This document shows, piece by piece, positions 29,708 through 38,053 of a stretch of 64,000 bases of DNA; within the stretch, counting starts at the first letter, position 1; every line of letters starts with the position of its first letter. Location of the stretch: the NCBI RefSeq assembly GCF_025515305.1, contig NZ_JAOPHT010000017.1, positions 1 through 64,000 on the forward strand. Direction: 5' to 3'. The translations under genes and the position numbers were made by a program. This DNA comes from Roseicyclus sediminis (GTDB taxonomy: Bacteria > Pseudomonadota > Alphaproteobacteria > Rhodobacterales > Rhodobacteraceae). Under the pieces are notes generated by a model. It was not told the DNA's origin. It worked only from the letters and a program-made list of their open reading frames with translations, and made no database searches.

Positions 29708-29732
29708 AAAAGGCCCGGTCGAGCCGGGCCTT
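29708..29732 (-). terminator. Rho-independent terminator after nuoE
   Basis: On the minus strand AAGGCCCGG-CTCGA-CCGGGCCTT forms a perfect 9-bp stem with a 5-base loop, followed by TTT. It ends about 50 bases after the nuoE stop. It is the only clear intrinsic terminator I found in the nuo region and would separate nuoA-E from the small genes and nuoF-N. Confidence 0.75.
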
Positions 29733-29758
29733 CCGCGACATTTTCGACATTGGGCGCC

Positions 29759-30832
29759 TCAGGCGCCGTCGGCGAGGGCACGGGCCTGCGCGATCCAGCC
29801 GTCGCGCTCGATCCGGCCCTTGAACTTGAGGCGGGCATCGACCCAGGCGACCTCGGCCGGGGTCCAGGCGGCGATCTGGTCGAAATGCCAGAAGCCCATC
29901 TCGTTCAGAAGCCCTTCGAGCTTTGGACCCACGCCCGAGATGCGCTTGAGGTCGTCGGCCTGTCCGCCGCGCGGCGCAGTGAGCTGCTCGGGAGCGGCCT
30001 CCTCGACCGCAACCGCCTCGGGGGCGGCGGCGGGGGCGGTCTTCTTCTCGGCCTTCGGCTCGGCTTTCGGGGCCGGTTTCGCGGCAGCGGCGGGGCGCTC
30101 GGCCAGGGCGACGTCGCCGCCCGATTGCCGGCCCCAGGGCGCCAGAAGCGGCACCTCGCTCCCGTCGATCCGCTTGATCGTGTCGCCGATGTCGGTCGCC
30201 AGCCGCGCCGAGGCGTTGAGCGGGTCGCGCCCGGCCTCGTGGTCCTTGAGCGATGTCAGCCCACCCGCGGGTTCCGATGCGTAGCGTCCGTTCTGCGGGC
30301 CCGGCGTCGGCACGCGGCCGGCCGCCATCTCGTCAAGGATCCACGCGAGTTTCTCGGTCGTCAGGTCCTCGTAGTAATCCTTGCCGATCTGGGCCATCGG
30401 CGCGTTGGCGCAGGCGCCGAGGCACTCGACCTCTTCCCAGCTGAACTTGCCGTCGGCGGACAGCTGGTGAGCGCGCGGCGCGATCTTGTCCTGGCAGACG
30501 GCGATCAGGTCCTCCGCCCCGCAGATCATGCACGACGTCGTGCCGCAGATCTGGACATGGGCGACAGAACCCACGGGCGCGAGCTGGAACATGAAGTAGA
30601 ATGTCGCGACTTCGAGCGCCCGGATATGCGCGAGGCCGAGCATGTCGGCGACGTGCTCGATCGCGGGGCGGGTCAGCCAGCCCTCCTGCTCCTGCGCGCG
30701 CCACAGAAGCGGGATGATCGCCGAAGCCTGCCGGCCCTCGGGATACTTGGTGATCTGCGCCTCGGCCCAGGCCTGGTTGGCGGGCGTGAAGGCGAAGCTC
30801 TCGGGTTGCTCGGGGTGGAGGCGGCGCAGCAT
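29759..30832 (-). CDS. nuoE: NADH-quinone oxidoreductase subunit E with a C-terminal H3TH domain
   Basis: NuoE carries the N1a [2Fe-2S] cluster of the NADH-dehydrogenase module. The 357-residue product from [15 protein letters not shown] has the thioredoxin-like domain with [10 protein letters not shown] and CLGACANAP (four cluster Cys). It is much longer than E. coli NuoE (166). After about residue 210 comes an Ala/Pro/Lys linker and then a terminal H3TH module ([19 protein letters not shown]...[20 protein letters not shown]...). I chose ATG 30832; another ATG at 30892 would add 20 residues of non-conserved sequence. The extension is shared by Rhodobacterales, as far as I recall. Confidence 0.96.
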   Translation of the reverse strand: MLRRLHPEQPESFAFTPANQAWAEAQITKYPEGRQASAIIPLLWRAQEQEGWLTRPAIEHVADMLGLAHIRALEVATFYFMFQLAPVGSVAHVQICGTTSCMICGAEDLIAVCQDKIAPRAHQLSADGKFSWEEVECLGACANAPMAQIGKDYYEDLTTEKLAWILDEMAAGRVPTPGPQNGRYASEPAGGLTSLKDHEAGRDPLNASARLATDIGDTIKRIDGSEVPLLAPWGRQSGGDVALAERPAAAAKPAPKAEPKAEKKTAPAAAPEAVAVEEAAPEQLTAPRGGQADDLKRISGVGPKLEGLLNEMGFWHFDQIAAWTPAEVAWVDARLKFKGRIERDGWIAQARALADGA

Positions 30833-31017
30833 GGCGGGTCCCGTGTGGTTCCTGACGGCCCCCTGCTGCCAGATCGGTGCGGCACTGTCCATGCGTCGGT
30901 TTGCACACCGGCCGGCGCGGATCGCGCGGCGCCGACTTTGGTCCGGGGTCGCCGCGCCCGCGCTCCCGGTCCGTCAGGATACCGCGGGCGACGTCATGGT
31001 GACGGCGGCCGGGGCCG

Positions 31018-31305
31018 TCACCCGGCCGTGCAGGCGCCCCAGTTCACAAGGCGCTGGACGTTCTGCCCCTCGTCGACAAGGTAGCCGCTCTCGCGCAGAG
31101 CCATCGCCATCGGCAAGATCTCCGTCGCCTCGAGCGCGGTCTCGCGCACGATGCGGCCCACGTCCGAAAAGCGGAACAGGCAATCGCCGGCCTCGATCGC
31201 GTCGGCAAGCGCCGCGCCCGGATGCTCGGGCTCGCGCGCGCCGGCAGCACCCGCAATCAGCGTGCAGAGGATGGGGACGAGGATCATCCCGGCCGTGCGC
31301 GTCAC
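31018..31305 (-). CDS. Small exported protein between nuoD and nuoE
   Basis: The 95-residue product has a signal peptide ([17 protein letters not shown] within the first 23 residues) and a short mature domain with two Cys (GDCLFRF and NWGACTAG). It reads [41 protein letters not shown]. The start is GTG 31305, overlapping the nuoD stop as GTGA. The mature protein is probably periplasmic with one disulfide. The function is unknown. The 185 bases between it and nuoE hold no gene. Confidence 0.7.
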   Translation of the reverse strand: MTRTAGMILVPILCTLIAGAAGAREPEHPGAALADAIEAGDCLFRFSDVGRIVRETALEATEILPMAMALRESGYLVDEGQNVQRLVNWGACTAG

Positions 31306-32546
31306 CGGTCGACCTCACCGAACACGATGTCCAGCGAGCCCAGGATCGCCGAGACGTCCGCCAACTGGTGGCCGCGGCACATGTAGTCCATCGCCTGCAG
31401 ATGCGGGAAACCCGGTGCGCGGAGTTTCGCGCGGTAGGGCTTGTTGGTGCCGTCCGCCACGAGGTAGACGCCGAATTCGCCCTTTGGGGCCTCCACGGCG
31501 CAGTAGATCTCGCCCTCGGGGACGTGGAAGCCCTCGGTGTAGAGCTTGAAGTGATGGATCAGCGCTTCCATCGAGGTCTTCATGTCGGCGCGCGAGGGTG
31601 GCGTGATCTTGCCGCGAGCCAGCACGTCGCCCTGGTTCTCGGGCAGGCGCAGCTTTTCGCAGGCCTGCTTGATGATATGGATCGATTCCCGCATCTCCGC
31701 CATCCGGCAGAGGTAGCGGTCGTAGCAATCGCCGTTCTTGCCCACGGGGATCTTGAAGTCGAACTCGTCGTAGCACTCGTAGGGCTGCGCGCGGCGCAGG
31801 TCCCAGGCGAGCCCCGAGCCGCGGACCATCACGCCAGAGAACGCCCAGTTCTGGATGTCCTCCTCCGACACGACGCCGATATCGACATTGCGCTGCTTGA
31901 AGATCCGGTTCTCGGTCAGCAGGTCGTCGATGTCCTGCAGGATCGCCGGGAAGGCCTCGGCCCAAGCGTCGATGTCGTCGATCAGGTCGGGCGGCAGGTC
32001 CTGGTGGACGCCGCCGGGCCGGAAATAGGCCGCGTGGAGACGCGCGCCCGAGGCCCGCTCGTAGAAGATCATCAGCTTCTCACGCTCCTCGAAGCCCCAG
32101 AGCGGCGGGGTCAGCGCGCCGACGTCCATGGCCTGCGTCGTGACGTTGAGAAGGTGGTTCAGGATGCGCCCGATCTCGCAATAGAGCACGCGGATCAGCT
32201 GCGCCCGGCGCGGAACCTCCACGCCCGTCAGCTTCTCGATCACGAGGCACCAGGCGTGTTCCTGGTTCATCGTGCCGACGTAGTCGAGCCGGTCGAAATA
32301 GGGCAGGTTCTGGAGGTAGGTCCGGCTCTCCATCAGCTTTTCGGTGCCGCGGTGAAGGAGCCCGATATGCGGGTCGCAGCGCTCCACGATCTCGCCGTCG
32401 AGCTCCAGCACGAGGCGCAGCACGCCATGTGCCGCCGGGTGCTGGGGGCCGAAGTTGATGTTGAAGTTGCGGATCCGCTGCTCGGGCGTCTGCGCGTCGG
32501 TCGAGCCGTCGTCGTAGCGGTCCCGCCGGATGTCCCCGTCCATCAT
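31302..32546 (-). CDS. nuoD: NADH-quinone oxidoreductase subunit D
   Basis: NuoD forms the quinone-binding pocket with NuoB and is related to NiFe hydrogenase large subunits. The 414-residue product has [22 protein letters not shown] (quinone-site His), the central [40 protein letters not shown] and the C-terminal [13 protein letters not shown] chose ATG 32546, with GGAGG 7 bases upstream, overlapping the stop of the NTF2-like gene as ATGA. Confidence 0.98.
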   Translation of the reverse strand: MMDGDIRRDRYDDGSTDAQTPEQRIRNFNINFGPQHPAAHGVLRLVLELDGEIVERCDPHIGLLHRGTEKLMESRTYLQNLPYFDRLDYVGTMNQEHAWCLVIEKLTGVEVPRRAQLIRVLYCEIGRILNHLLNVTTQAMDVGALTPPLWGFEEREKLMIFYERASGARLHAAYFRPGGVHQDLPPDLIDDIDAWAEAFPAILQDIDDLLTENRIFKQRNVDIGVVSEEDIQNWAFSGVMVRGSGLAWDLRRAQPYECYDEFDFKIPVGKNGDCYDRYLCRMAEMRESIHIIKQACEKLRLPENQGDVLARGKITPPSRADMKTSMEALIHHFKLYTEGFHVPEGEIYCAVEAPKGEFGVYLVADGTNKPYRAKLRAPGFPHLQAMDYMCRGHQLADVSAILGSLDIVFGEVDR

Positions 32547-32935
32547 GCCTTTGCCTCCAGCGCCGGACCCATGGTCCGGAATACCTTGGTGAGCAGCTTC
32601 CACTGCCCGTCCACCTTCACGAAGCCGAGGTGATCCTCGTAGCGCAGGGGCGGCACATCGACCCAGAGATGCGCGCGCGCGATCTCGTCGCCCGCGACAT
32701 CGATCGAGAAGACACCGTAGGACGCCTCCCCGGGAAACGCGGACCGTCTGCGCACGCGGTCGAGATAGGCGGCCTTGTCCCAGAACGTCGCCCCGTCGCC
32801 GTCGATGAGCGTCATCTGGAACCGCTCATGGCACATGTCCTCGAACACCTCGGCGCGGGCGAAGTAGACCGCCTCGCCATAGGCCGCGACGACGGCTTCC
32901 AAGGCTTCCTCGTGCGGGGTTGCGCCGTCCATCAT
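32543..32935 (-). CDS. NTF2-like (SnoaL/lumazine-binding type) protein between nuoC and nuoD
   Basis: The 130-residue protein has the cone-shaped NTF2-like pattern: [47 protein letters not shown], and [30 protein letters not shown]. It has no signal peptide. The ATG overlaps the nuoC stop (ATGA) and its stop overlaps the nuoD start (ATGA), so it is translated together with the core hydrophilic subunits. No catalytic residues are clear. It may be a small-molecule-binding or scaffold protein; the role in complex I is inference. Confidence 0.85.
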   Translation of the reverse strand: MMDGATPHEEALEAVVAAYGEAVYFARAEVFEDMCHERFQMTLIDGDGATFWDKAAYLDRVRRRSAFPGEASYGVFSIDVAGDEIARAHLWVDVPPLRYEDHLGFVKVDGQWKLLTKVFRTMGPALEAKA

Positions 32936-33543
32936 TTCGCGGCTCCTTCCGCCTTCTCGTCGCCGGGCAGGATGTACTCGGCGCCTTCCCAGGGGCTCAT
33001 GAAGTCGAACTGCCGGTATTCCTGGACCAGCGTCACGGGTTCGTAGACGACGCGCTTCAACTCCTCGTCGTAGCGCACTTCCACGTAGCCCGTGGTCGGG
33101 AAGTCCTTTCGCAGCGGGTGCCCGCGGAAGCCGTAGTCGGTCAGGATGCGGCGCAGGTCCGCATTGCCGGAAAAGAGGATGCCGAACATGTCGTAGACTT
33201 CCCGCTCGTACCAGCCGGCGGAGGGGTGGACGCCGGTGATCGAGGGCACCACGTCGTCCTCGCGCACCGCAGCTTTCACACGGATGCGATGGTTCTGGTA
33301 CATGCTGAGGAAGTGGTAGACCACGTCGAAGCGGCGGTCCCGTTCCGGCCAGTCGACGGCGGTGATGTCGATCAGCGTCGAGAAGGCGCAGGCGCGGTCG
33401 GCCTTCAGGAAGTCCACGAAATGCGCAAGCTCGGCCAGCGCCACCTCGACGGTCAGCTCGCCATTCGCCACGACATGCCCAAGAACGGCGTCGGGCTGCC
33501 TCTCGGTGATATGGGCGGCCAGCTCTTGCAGGGCCTCGGTCAT
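32932..33543 (-). CDS. nuoC: NADH-quinone oxidoreductase subunit C
   Basis: NuoC is the 30-kDa subunit of the connecting module. The 203-residue product has [25 protein letters not shown], then the signature [39 protein letters not shown], which is diagnostic for this subunit. Length is normal and nuoC is not fused to nuoD. It starts 38 bases after nuoB and overlaps the NTF2-like gene by 4 bases. Confidence 0.98.
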   Translation of the reverse strand: MTEALQELAAHITERQPDAVLGHVVANGELTVEVALAELAHFVDFLKADRACAFSTLIDITAVDWPERDRRFDVVYHFLSMYQNHRIRVKAAVREDDVVPSITGVHPSAGWYEREVYDMFGILFSGNADLRRILTDYGFRGHPLRKDFPTTGYVEVRYDEELKRVVYEPVTLVQEYRQFDFMSPWEGAEYILPGDEKAEGAAK

Positions 33544-33581
33544 GGGGTCGTCTCCGGTCTCGGGGCGGCGCGGACGCCGCT

Positions 33582-34115
33582 TCAGCGCGTGATGGTGCCC
33601 GTGCGGCGGATCTTCCGCTGCAACTGCAAGATGCCGTAGAGCAGCGCCTCGGCCGTCGGCGGGCAGCCCGGCACGTAGAGGTCCACCGGCACGATCCGGT
33701 CGCAGCCGCGCACCACGGAATAACTGTAGTGGTAGTAGCCCCCGCCGTTCGCGCAGGACCCCATCGAGATCACGTAGCGCGGCTCGGGCATCTGGTCGTA
33801 GACCTTGCGGAGCGCGGGGGCCATCTTGTTCGTCAGCGTGCCGGCCACGATCATCAGGTCGGACTGGCGCGGGCTCGCGCGCGGCGCGGTGCCGAAGCGC
33901 TCGAGGTCGTAGCGCGGCATGGAGGTGTGCATCATCTCGACCGCGCAGCAGGCGAGGCCAAAGGTCATCCAGTGCAGCGAGCCCGTGCGCGCCCAGTTGA
34001 TGATGTCCTCGGTCGAAGTGACGAGGAAACCCTTGTCCTGCAGTTCGCGGTTCAGCGTCTGGGTGGCGACCTCGCGATCGAAACCCGCGTGGTTGGGATT
34101 GGTGGCGACGCCCAT
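33582..34115 (-). CDS. nuoB: NADH-quinone oxidoreductase subunit B
   Basis: NuoB carries cluster N2, the last electron carrier before quinone. The 177-residue product has all four Cys: the tandem pair in [22 protein letters not shown] and [14 protein letters not shown]. The N-terminal extension ([25 protein letters not shown]) is typical of alphaproteobacteria. It is separated from nuoA by 366 bases that hold a decayed regulator gene on the other strand. Confidence 0.98.
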   Translation of the reverse strand: MGVATNPNHAGFDREVATQTLNRELQDKGFLVTSTEDIINWARTGSLHWMTFGLACCAVEMMHTSMPRYDLERFGTAPRASPRQSDLMIVAGTLTNKMAPALRKVYDQMPEPRYVISMGSCANGGGYYHYSYSVVRGCDRIVPVDLYVPGCPPTAEALLYGILQLQRKIRRTGTITR

Positions 34116-34222
34116 TGGCGGCTCCCTTCAGTCGTTCGCGCCCTGAGATACGGCCCGGGGGCGCGGCGGTCAACGCCACGCGCGCATCTGACGCGGCGCT
34201 CCGGGGGAGGCTACCACGGGAG

Positions 34223-34480
34223 CGGTTTGCGGTCCCGGAAAAAGCCGCCCGAAGGGCCATCGGCGGGCAGCGCCGCGAGATGCCGTGGATTTCCGAGGCC
34301 GTCCTCGTGCGGACGCCGAGGCAGCTCGAGGTCGACGGCCTCGCGGTGCGCCATGACCACGGCACGTGGCCCCGGCGGGTCGACTACGAACTGGCGGAAT
34401 AGTGCCGGACCGTGCTGCCCATTGTCGAGGCGATCGCCGCCTTCGGCGACGGGCACATCGAAGGGAACGGCGGCCAGGCA
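34223..34480 (+). pseudogene. Decayed HxlR-family regulator, antisense between nuoA and nuoB
   Basis: On the plus strand the 366-base gap encodes [15 protein letters not shown], a short disrupted stretch, then [23 protein letters not shown] and [15 protein letters not shown] stop (34400) comes next, and then in the same frame CRTVLPIVEAIAAFGDGHIE. This matches the C-terminal two thirds of HxlR-type winged-helix regulators (RRAIxGIS, LxRxLRxLExDGLVxR, PPRVxYxLTELGRSxLPxxxAxxxWG). The stop stands exactly where Leu is expected in LTELGRS, and the N-terminal part with the conserved Cys and GGKW is gone. I read it as a remnant without function. Confidence 0.65.
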
Positions 34481-34481
34481 C

Positions 34482-34847
34482 TCACTCCCAGTCGAGTGCA
34501 CCCTTCTTCCACTCGTAGGCGAAGCCCACGGTAAGAACAGCAAGGAAGACCATCATCGACCAGAAGGCGGCCATCGAGATGTCCGGGAAGGCCACGGCCC
34601 ACGGGAACAGGAACGCGATCTCGAGGTCGAAGATGATGAACAGGATCGACACGAGGTAGAAGCGCACGTCGAACTTCATCCGCGCGTCGTCGAAGGCGTT
34701 GAAGCCGCATTCGTAGGCCGACACCTTCTCGGGGTCGGGATTGCGCACCGCGATCACGACCGCCGCGAGGATCAGCACGAGGCCCAGCCCGATCGCCAAC
34801 GCAAGGAAGACGATAATCGGGGCGTAATTGGACAGAAGCTCCTGCAT
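34482..34847 (-). CDS. nuoA: NADH-quinone oxidoreductase subunit A
   Basis: NuoA is a three-helix membrane subunit at the junction of the arms of complex I. The 121-residue product has the signature [49 protein letters not shown] with the quinone-loop Cys. It is the first nuo gene. A promoter is predicted about 60 bases upstream. Confidence 0.98.
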   Translation of the reverse strand: MQELLSNYAPIIVFLALAIGLGLVLILAAVVIAVRNPDPEKVSAYECGFNAFDDARMKFDVRFYLVSILFIIFDLEIAFLFPWAVAFPDISMAAFWSMMVFLAVLTVGFAYEWKKGALDWE

Positions 34848-34907
34848 GGGTCCTCCGTGGGGCCTTCGGTGGCGGGCGCCGCAAGGGCGCAGGTCCGGTC
34901 GGATGCC

Positions 34908-34936
34908 GGTCTACGCCGCGCGCCCCGGGCGGTCAA
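34908..34936 (-). promoter_or_regulatory. Predicted promoter of the nuo operon
   Basis: On the minus strand TTGACC (34936-34931) and TAGACC (34913-34908) are 17 bases apart. This fits the housekeeping promoters of Rhodobacterales. Transcription would start near 34900, leaving about 50 bases of leader before the nuoA ATG at 34847. Confidence 0.6.
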
Positions 34937-35042
34937 CACGCGGTGCTGCGGCATAGGGGCCGCCGGCGGACCGACAGACGTGATTTGCCTGCCGCCGGAA
35001 AACCGGCATTCTGCGGGTCGGTCCAGCCCGGAGACACCGAAG

Positions 35043-35621
35043 ATGAAACGCCCCCTTCGCACCGCCCTACCCGCCGCCGTGCTTCTGCTTGGCGGCAGCC
35101 TCGCCGCCCCCGCGCAGATGAGCGGGGGAGGAATGGGCCAGGGCATGCACAGCCACGGCGCGGGCGGAATGATGATGCATGACGAGGCCACGATGCCGGG
35201 CCTGCGCGGCCTCGACGCGACGCCCGAGGAAAGCGCCGAGATGATGGTGATGTTCCACCACTTCACGGAGATCACCCGGACGGTCGAGACCCTGCCAGAC
35301 GGCATCCGCACGGTAACGGGCTCGGAGAACCCGATGGTGATGGCCGCCCTCGCCTCCCATGTGGCGGGGATGATCGGGCGCGTCGAGGAAGGCCGCGATC
35401 CGCAGGTCTTCATCCAGAGCCCGACGCTCGACATCTTTTTCGAGCGGGGCGACAGACTCAGGACGGAGATCGCCATGACCGACGCAGGGATCGAGGTCGT
35501 CCAGACCTCCGAGGACCCCGAGCTGGTCGCCGCACTCCACATCCACGCCGCCGAGGTCACGGCCATGGCCGACCGCGGCATGGCGGCCGTGCACGAGATG
35601 ATGATGGCACGCGGGCAGTAG
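35043..35621 (+). CDS. Exported Met/His-rich protein, unknown function
   Basis: The 192-residue product has a signal peptide (MKRPLRTALPAAVLLLGGSLAAPA). A Met/His/Gly-rich segment at about residues 25-50 (QMSGGGMGQGMHSHGAGGMMMHDE) looks suited to Cu or other soft metal binding. The rest is a helical/beta domain with SAEMMVMFHHFTEITRTVETLPDGIRTVTGSENPMVM, HVAGMIGRVEEGRDPQVFIQSPTLDIFF and LHIHAAEVTAMADRGMAAVHEMMM. It contains no Cys. It is probably periplasmic and may belong to metal handling. It is transcribed away from nuoA. Confidence 0.75.
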   Translation: MKRPLRTALPAAVLLLGGSLAAPAQMSGGGMGQGMHSHGAGGMMMHDEATMPGLRGLDATPEESAEMMVMFHHFTEITRTVETLPDGIRTVTGSENPMVMAALASHVAGMIGRVEEGRDPQVFIQSPTLDIFFERGDRLRTEIAMTDAGIEVVQTSEDPELVAALHIHAAEVTAMADRGMAAVHEMMMARGQ

Positions 35622-35700
35622 AGACCGCGCACACTCTCGTTGACTGACCACGGTTTATCCTTTCAGATGAATGCGTTGAGTTCATTTCAAGAGGTATGCC

Positions 35701-35946
35701 ATGGCCGACAGGCTTCCCGCGGAACTTGCACAGGGCGAACGCGCACGCCTTTTCCCCGTCCTGGCCACCACCTCGAAGGAAGGGCGCACCACCTCCATCG
35801 TCCCTGATTTCCATACAGAGGTCCGCTCACATCTCGGCGCATGGAAGCGGAGCGCGCCGAAGATCAAGCGCGAGCGACAGGACGCCGAAGACGTCACCGT
35901 CGAGGGCCTCGCCGAAGATGCGGAAGACATGAGCAACGAGGACTAG
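35701..35946 (+). CDS. Short ORF, possibly an internally deleted remnant of a larger protein
   Basis: The 81-residue ORF has a good SD (AAGAGG) and starts MADRLPAELAQGERARLFP, VLATTSKEGRTTSIV. That N-terminus resembles the start of a much longer nuclease-like hypothetical family that I recall (GERARLFPVLxxTSKEGRT). After about 34 residues the sequence changes to a charged tail (SHLGAWKRSAPKIKRER, EDVTVEGLAEDAED). One reading is a large in-frame deletion joining the two ends. The DNA just upstream is lower in GC than its neighbours. It could still be an expressed small protein. Confidence 0.45.
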   Translation: MADRLPAELAQGERARLFPVLATTSKEGRTTSIVPDFHTEVRSHLGAWKRSAPKIKRERQDAEDVTVEGLAEDAEDMSNED

Positions 35947-35986
35947 GTCGGACGGTCATGGGCCTTCCGCCCGTCTGCACCGCACC

Positions 35987-36889
35987 TCACCCCTGTCTGC
36001 GGATATAGGATCGGAACCGCGGCACGAAGAACCTTGCGAAGGCCTTCACCTCCGGCCGCACCCAGGCGTCGGGTGAGATCACCAGCCAGCTGGGAACGCC
36101 GGTGCCCTCTGGCGGCGGAAAGCAGGCCAGAAGGGTGCCGTCCCCCTCGGCGATGCCTGTCGGAATGGGCCCCAGCCCGAAGCCCGCCTTCACCGCCGCG
36201 AAGAGCGACTCGGGCTCGCCGCAGCGCGAAACGATCTGGTCCGGCGCGATGCGCGCGGCCAGCCAGCGCGAGAACGGCTGTTCGGCCAGCCGTCCCGAAT
36301 AGGTCACGAACCGATGCCCGGCCAGATCGTCGCCCGAGACCGGCAGGCCATACCGCTCGGCATAGCCCCGCGAGGCATAGAGCGTCGCCGTCGCCTCGGT
36401 CATCTTGCGGCAGATCAGGCGGTCGTCGCCCGGGCTTGTGCTTATCCTTATGGCGACGTCGGCTTCGCCGGCCATCAGGTCCAGCCTGTCGTAGCTCGCC
36501 ACGAACTCGAAGTGCGTGCCGGGATGCAGCTCGGTGAACTCGGTCAGGGTGCGCGCGAAGTTGTCCGAGAAATTGCCGGAGGGCGCGGTGATGCGGATCG
36601 GCCGGTTTTGCCCGCCGGTGCAGCGTTGCACCTTACCCTCCAGCGCCTCGATCGCAGTGGCCACCGCGCGCGCCGCCTCTTCCAGATCGCGCGCCGCCGA
36701 GGTCGGTTGCGCACCGCGCGTATCCCGCTCGAACAGCCGCAAGCCGGTGGCATGCTCCAGCGCGTCGATGCGGCGGGCGACCGTGGGCTGCGCCATGCCG
36801 AGGCGCCTGGAAGCGGCCAATGTCGAGCCGGTGTCGAGCACCGCAAGAAAGACGCGCAGGTCGGACCAGTTCCAGCTTTGGCTCTTCAT
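35987..36889 (-). CDS. LysR-family transcriptional regulator
   Basis: This is a 300-residue DNA-binding regulator. The N-terminal winged helix-turn-helix is WSDLRVFLAVLDTGSTLAASRRLGMAQPTVARRIDALEHATGLRLFER (residues 8-55), followed by a linker helix and the periplasmic-binding-fold effector domain (IRITAPSGNFSDNF, DVAIRI, FVTYSG). Such proteins usually control a divergent neighbour. Here a 71-residue gene starts 91 bases away on the other strand and is the likely target. The inducer is unknown. Confidence 0.93.
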   Translation of the reverse strand: MKSQSWNWSDLRVFLAVLDTGSTLAASRRLGMAQPTVARRIDALEHATGLRLFERDTRGAQPTSAARDLEEAARAVATAIEALEGKVQRCTGGQNRPIRITAPSGNFSDNFARTLTEFTELHPGTHFEFVASYDRLDLMAGEADVAIRISTSPGDDRLICRKMTEATATLYASRGYAERYGLPVSGDDLAGHRFVTYSGRLAEQPFSRWLAARIAPDQIVSRCGEPESLFAAVKAGFGLGPIPTGIAEGDGTLLACFPPPEGTGVPSWLVISPDAWVRPEVKAFARFFVPRFRSYIRRQG

Positions 36890-36979
36890 TTCTGTAGAAC
36901 AGCACAACGCCCCCGCGGATACCAGCGGCGCGTGCAGGCGCGCAGTCTGGTCTGGACACTTCAACCGACGAGGTCGCCC

Positions 36980-37195
36980 ATGTTCGCCCCAACTGCACGT
37001 CCCGGACTTTTCTCCCCGCTCGCCAACCTGCTCGCCACCCGGTTCGGGCGGTCCCGCAGCATCCCTGTGGATGGAACCGACACCGACCGCGACCGGCGCG
37101 ATTTCGTGATGGGTATGCTCGACCGGAACATGGCGGCCTTTGCCAGCGAGGCGGACGTGACCTGCATGATGCACTGCTACCCAGGGCGTTTCTGA
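36980..37195 (+). CDS. Small protein divergent from the LysR gene
   Basis: The 71-residue ORF starts MFAPTARPGLFSPLANLLATRFG and ends DRRDFVMGMLDRNMAAFASEADVTCMMHCYPGRF. The C-terminal Cys-Met-Met-His-Cys cluster could bind a metal. The charged, regular codon pattern and the divergent LysR neighbour support a real gene. There is no signal peptide. I do not recognise the family. Confidence 0.6.
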   Translation: MFAPTARPGLFSPLANLLATRFGRSRSIPVDGTDTDRDRRDFVMGMLDRNMAAFASEADVTCMMHCYPGRF

Positions 37196-37219
37196 GCGGT
37201 CGCGGCGGACCCGAGGAAT

Positions 37220-37240
37220 GCGGCGGGACAACCCCGCCGC
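37220..37240 (+). terminator. GC-rich hairpin after the 71-residue gene
   Basis: GCGGCGGG-ACAAC-CCCGCCGC is a perfect 8-bp stem 25 bases after the stop at 37195. No T-tract follows, so it is a weak terminator candidate. The rest of the 222-base gap (37196-37417) shows nothing else. Confidence 0.35.
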
Positions 37241-37417
37241 GTCGCCGTCCTGCCGGTGGCGGCCAAGCGCCCCGGCCCGTGTCACGCCGAGTTCTTCCTT
37301 GGTGGCGCAGCTTCCGCGTGCCGAGGCAGGACGTGGCTCACCTTGGGTCAACCGTCGTGCGGATTGGAAGAACCCTCGGCCGGAAGAGGGATTTCCCGCG
37401 CGACGGGCCTTGCGTCC

Positions 37418-38053
37418 TCAAGCCCCGAACAGGATCACCGCGAGCGGCACGGGCGAGACGGCCAGCATGACCGAAAGGACATAAGGGACCGGCGAGAAGA
37501 GCCGGCTCGCCCCCGCCATCATGGCGATGCCACCGCCGCCGCCGATGACGACGTTGCCCGGCAGATTGATCGCGAGAATGAGCGCGAGGTAGCGATACCG
37601 CGTCGCCAGCCGGAGAAGGCGTGGCGATCCCCCCGCCATCATCCGCTCGAGCCGCGCCGCCGGTTCGAGGCGCATCATCTCGCCGAGCGCACGTTCCGAC
37701 CGCTCCATCCTCAGCGCCCGGAGACCGGCGATGAGCCATCGCTCGGGCACGAGGCGTCCGACGAGGAAGGCCAGCACCAAAGCCAGAACCGTAGCCCCGT
37801 AGACAAGCGGTGCGATGGCCGCGCCGAAGACCGTCAGCATCGTCAGGCCGATCTCGGCGCCCGGCACGAAGGGGATGGCCAGCAGGATCACGAAGGCGAC
37901 CGTGCCGGTCATGATCATGCGATGGACGGCGATCTCGTTGGCCGGCATCACCATGATGTCGAGCTGGTCCTTGATGAGCGAACCGAACCACGTCGCGAAG
38001 ACGATCGCCACCAGCAGGATCGCCAGCCGCAGCGCGATCTGGAGGCCGCTCAC
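37418..38053 (-). CDS. Integral membrane protein, unknown function
   Basis: The 211-residue product has four or five membrane helices, for example IALRLAILLVAIVFATWFGSL near the N-terminus, MTGTVAFVILLAIPFVPGAEIGL, and a glycine-rich final part (LPGNVVIGGGGGIAMMAG). The PxxPGAEIGLxxLxxFG pattern recalls DedA/TVP38-like families but the match is not firm. The start is GTG 38053, overlapping the upstream gene stop as GTGA, so the two are translationally coupled. Confidence 0.75.
   Translation of the reverse strand: MSGLQIALRLAILLVAIVFATWFGSLIKDQLDIMVMPANEIAVHRMIMTGTVAFVILLAIPFVPGAEIGLTMLTVFGAAIAPLVYGATVLALVLAFLVGRLVPERWLIAGLRALRMERSERALGEMMRLEPAARLERMMAGGSPRLLRLATRYRYLALILAINLPGNVVIGGGGGIAMMAGASRLFSPVPYVLSVMLAVSPVPLAVILFGA

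Noticed and set aside
29705-29820. Small plus-strand ORF starting MKKARSSRAF after the nuoE terminator
   Set aside because: It is formed by the terminator stem and the antisense of nuoE; no SD and no protein-like composition.
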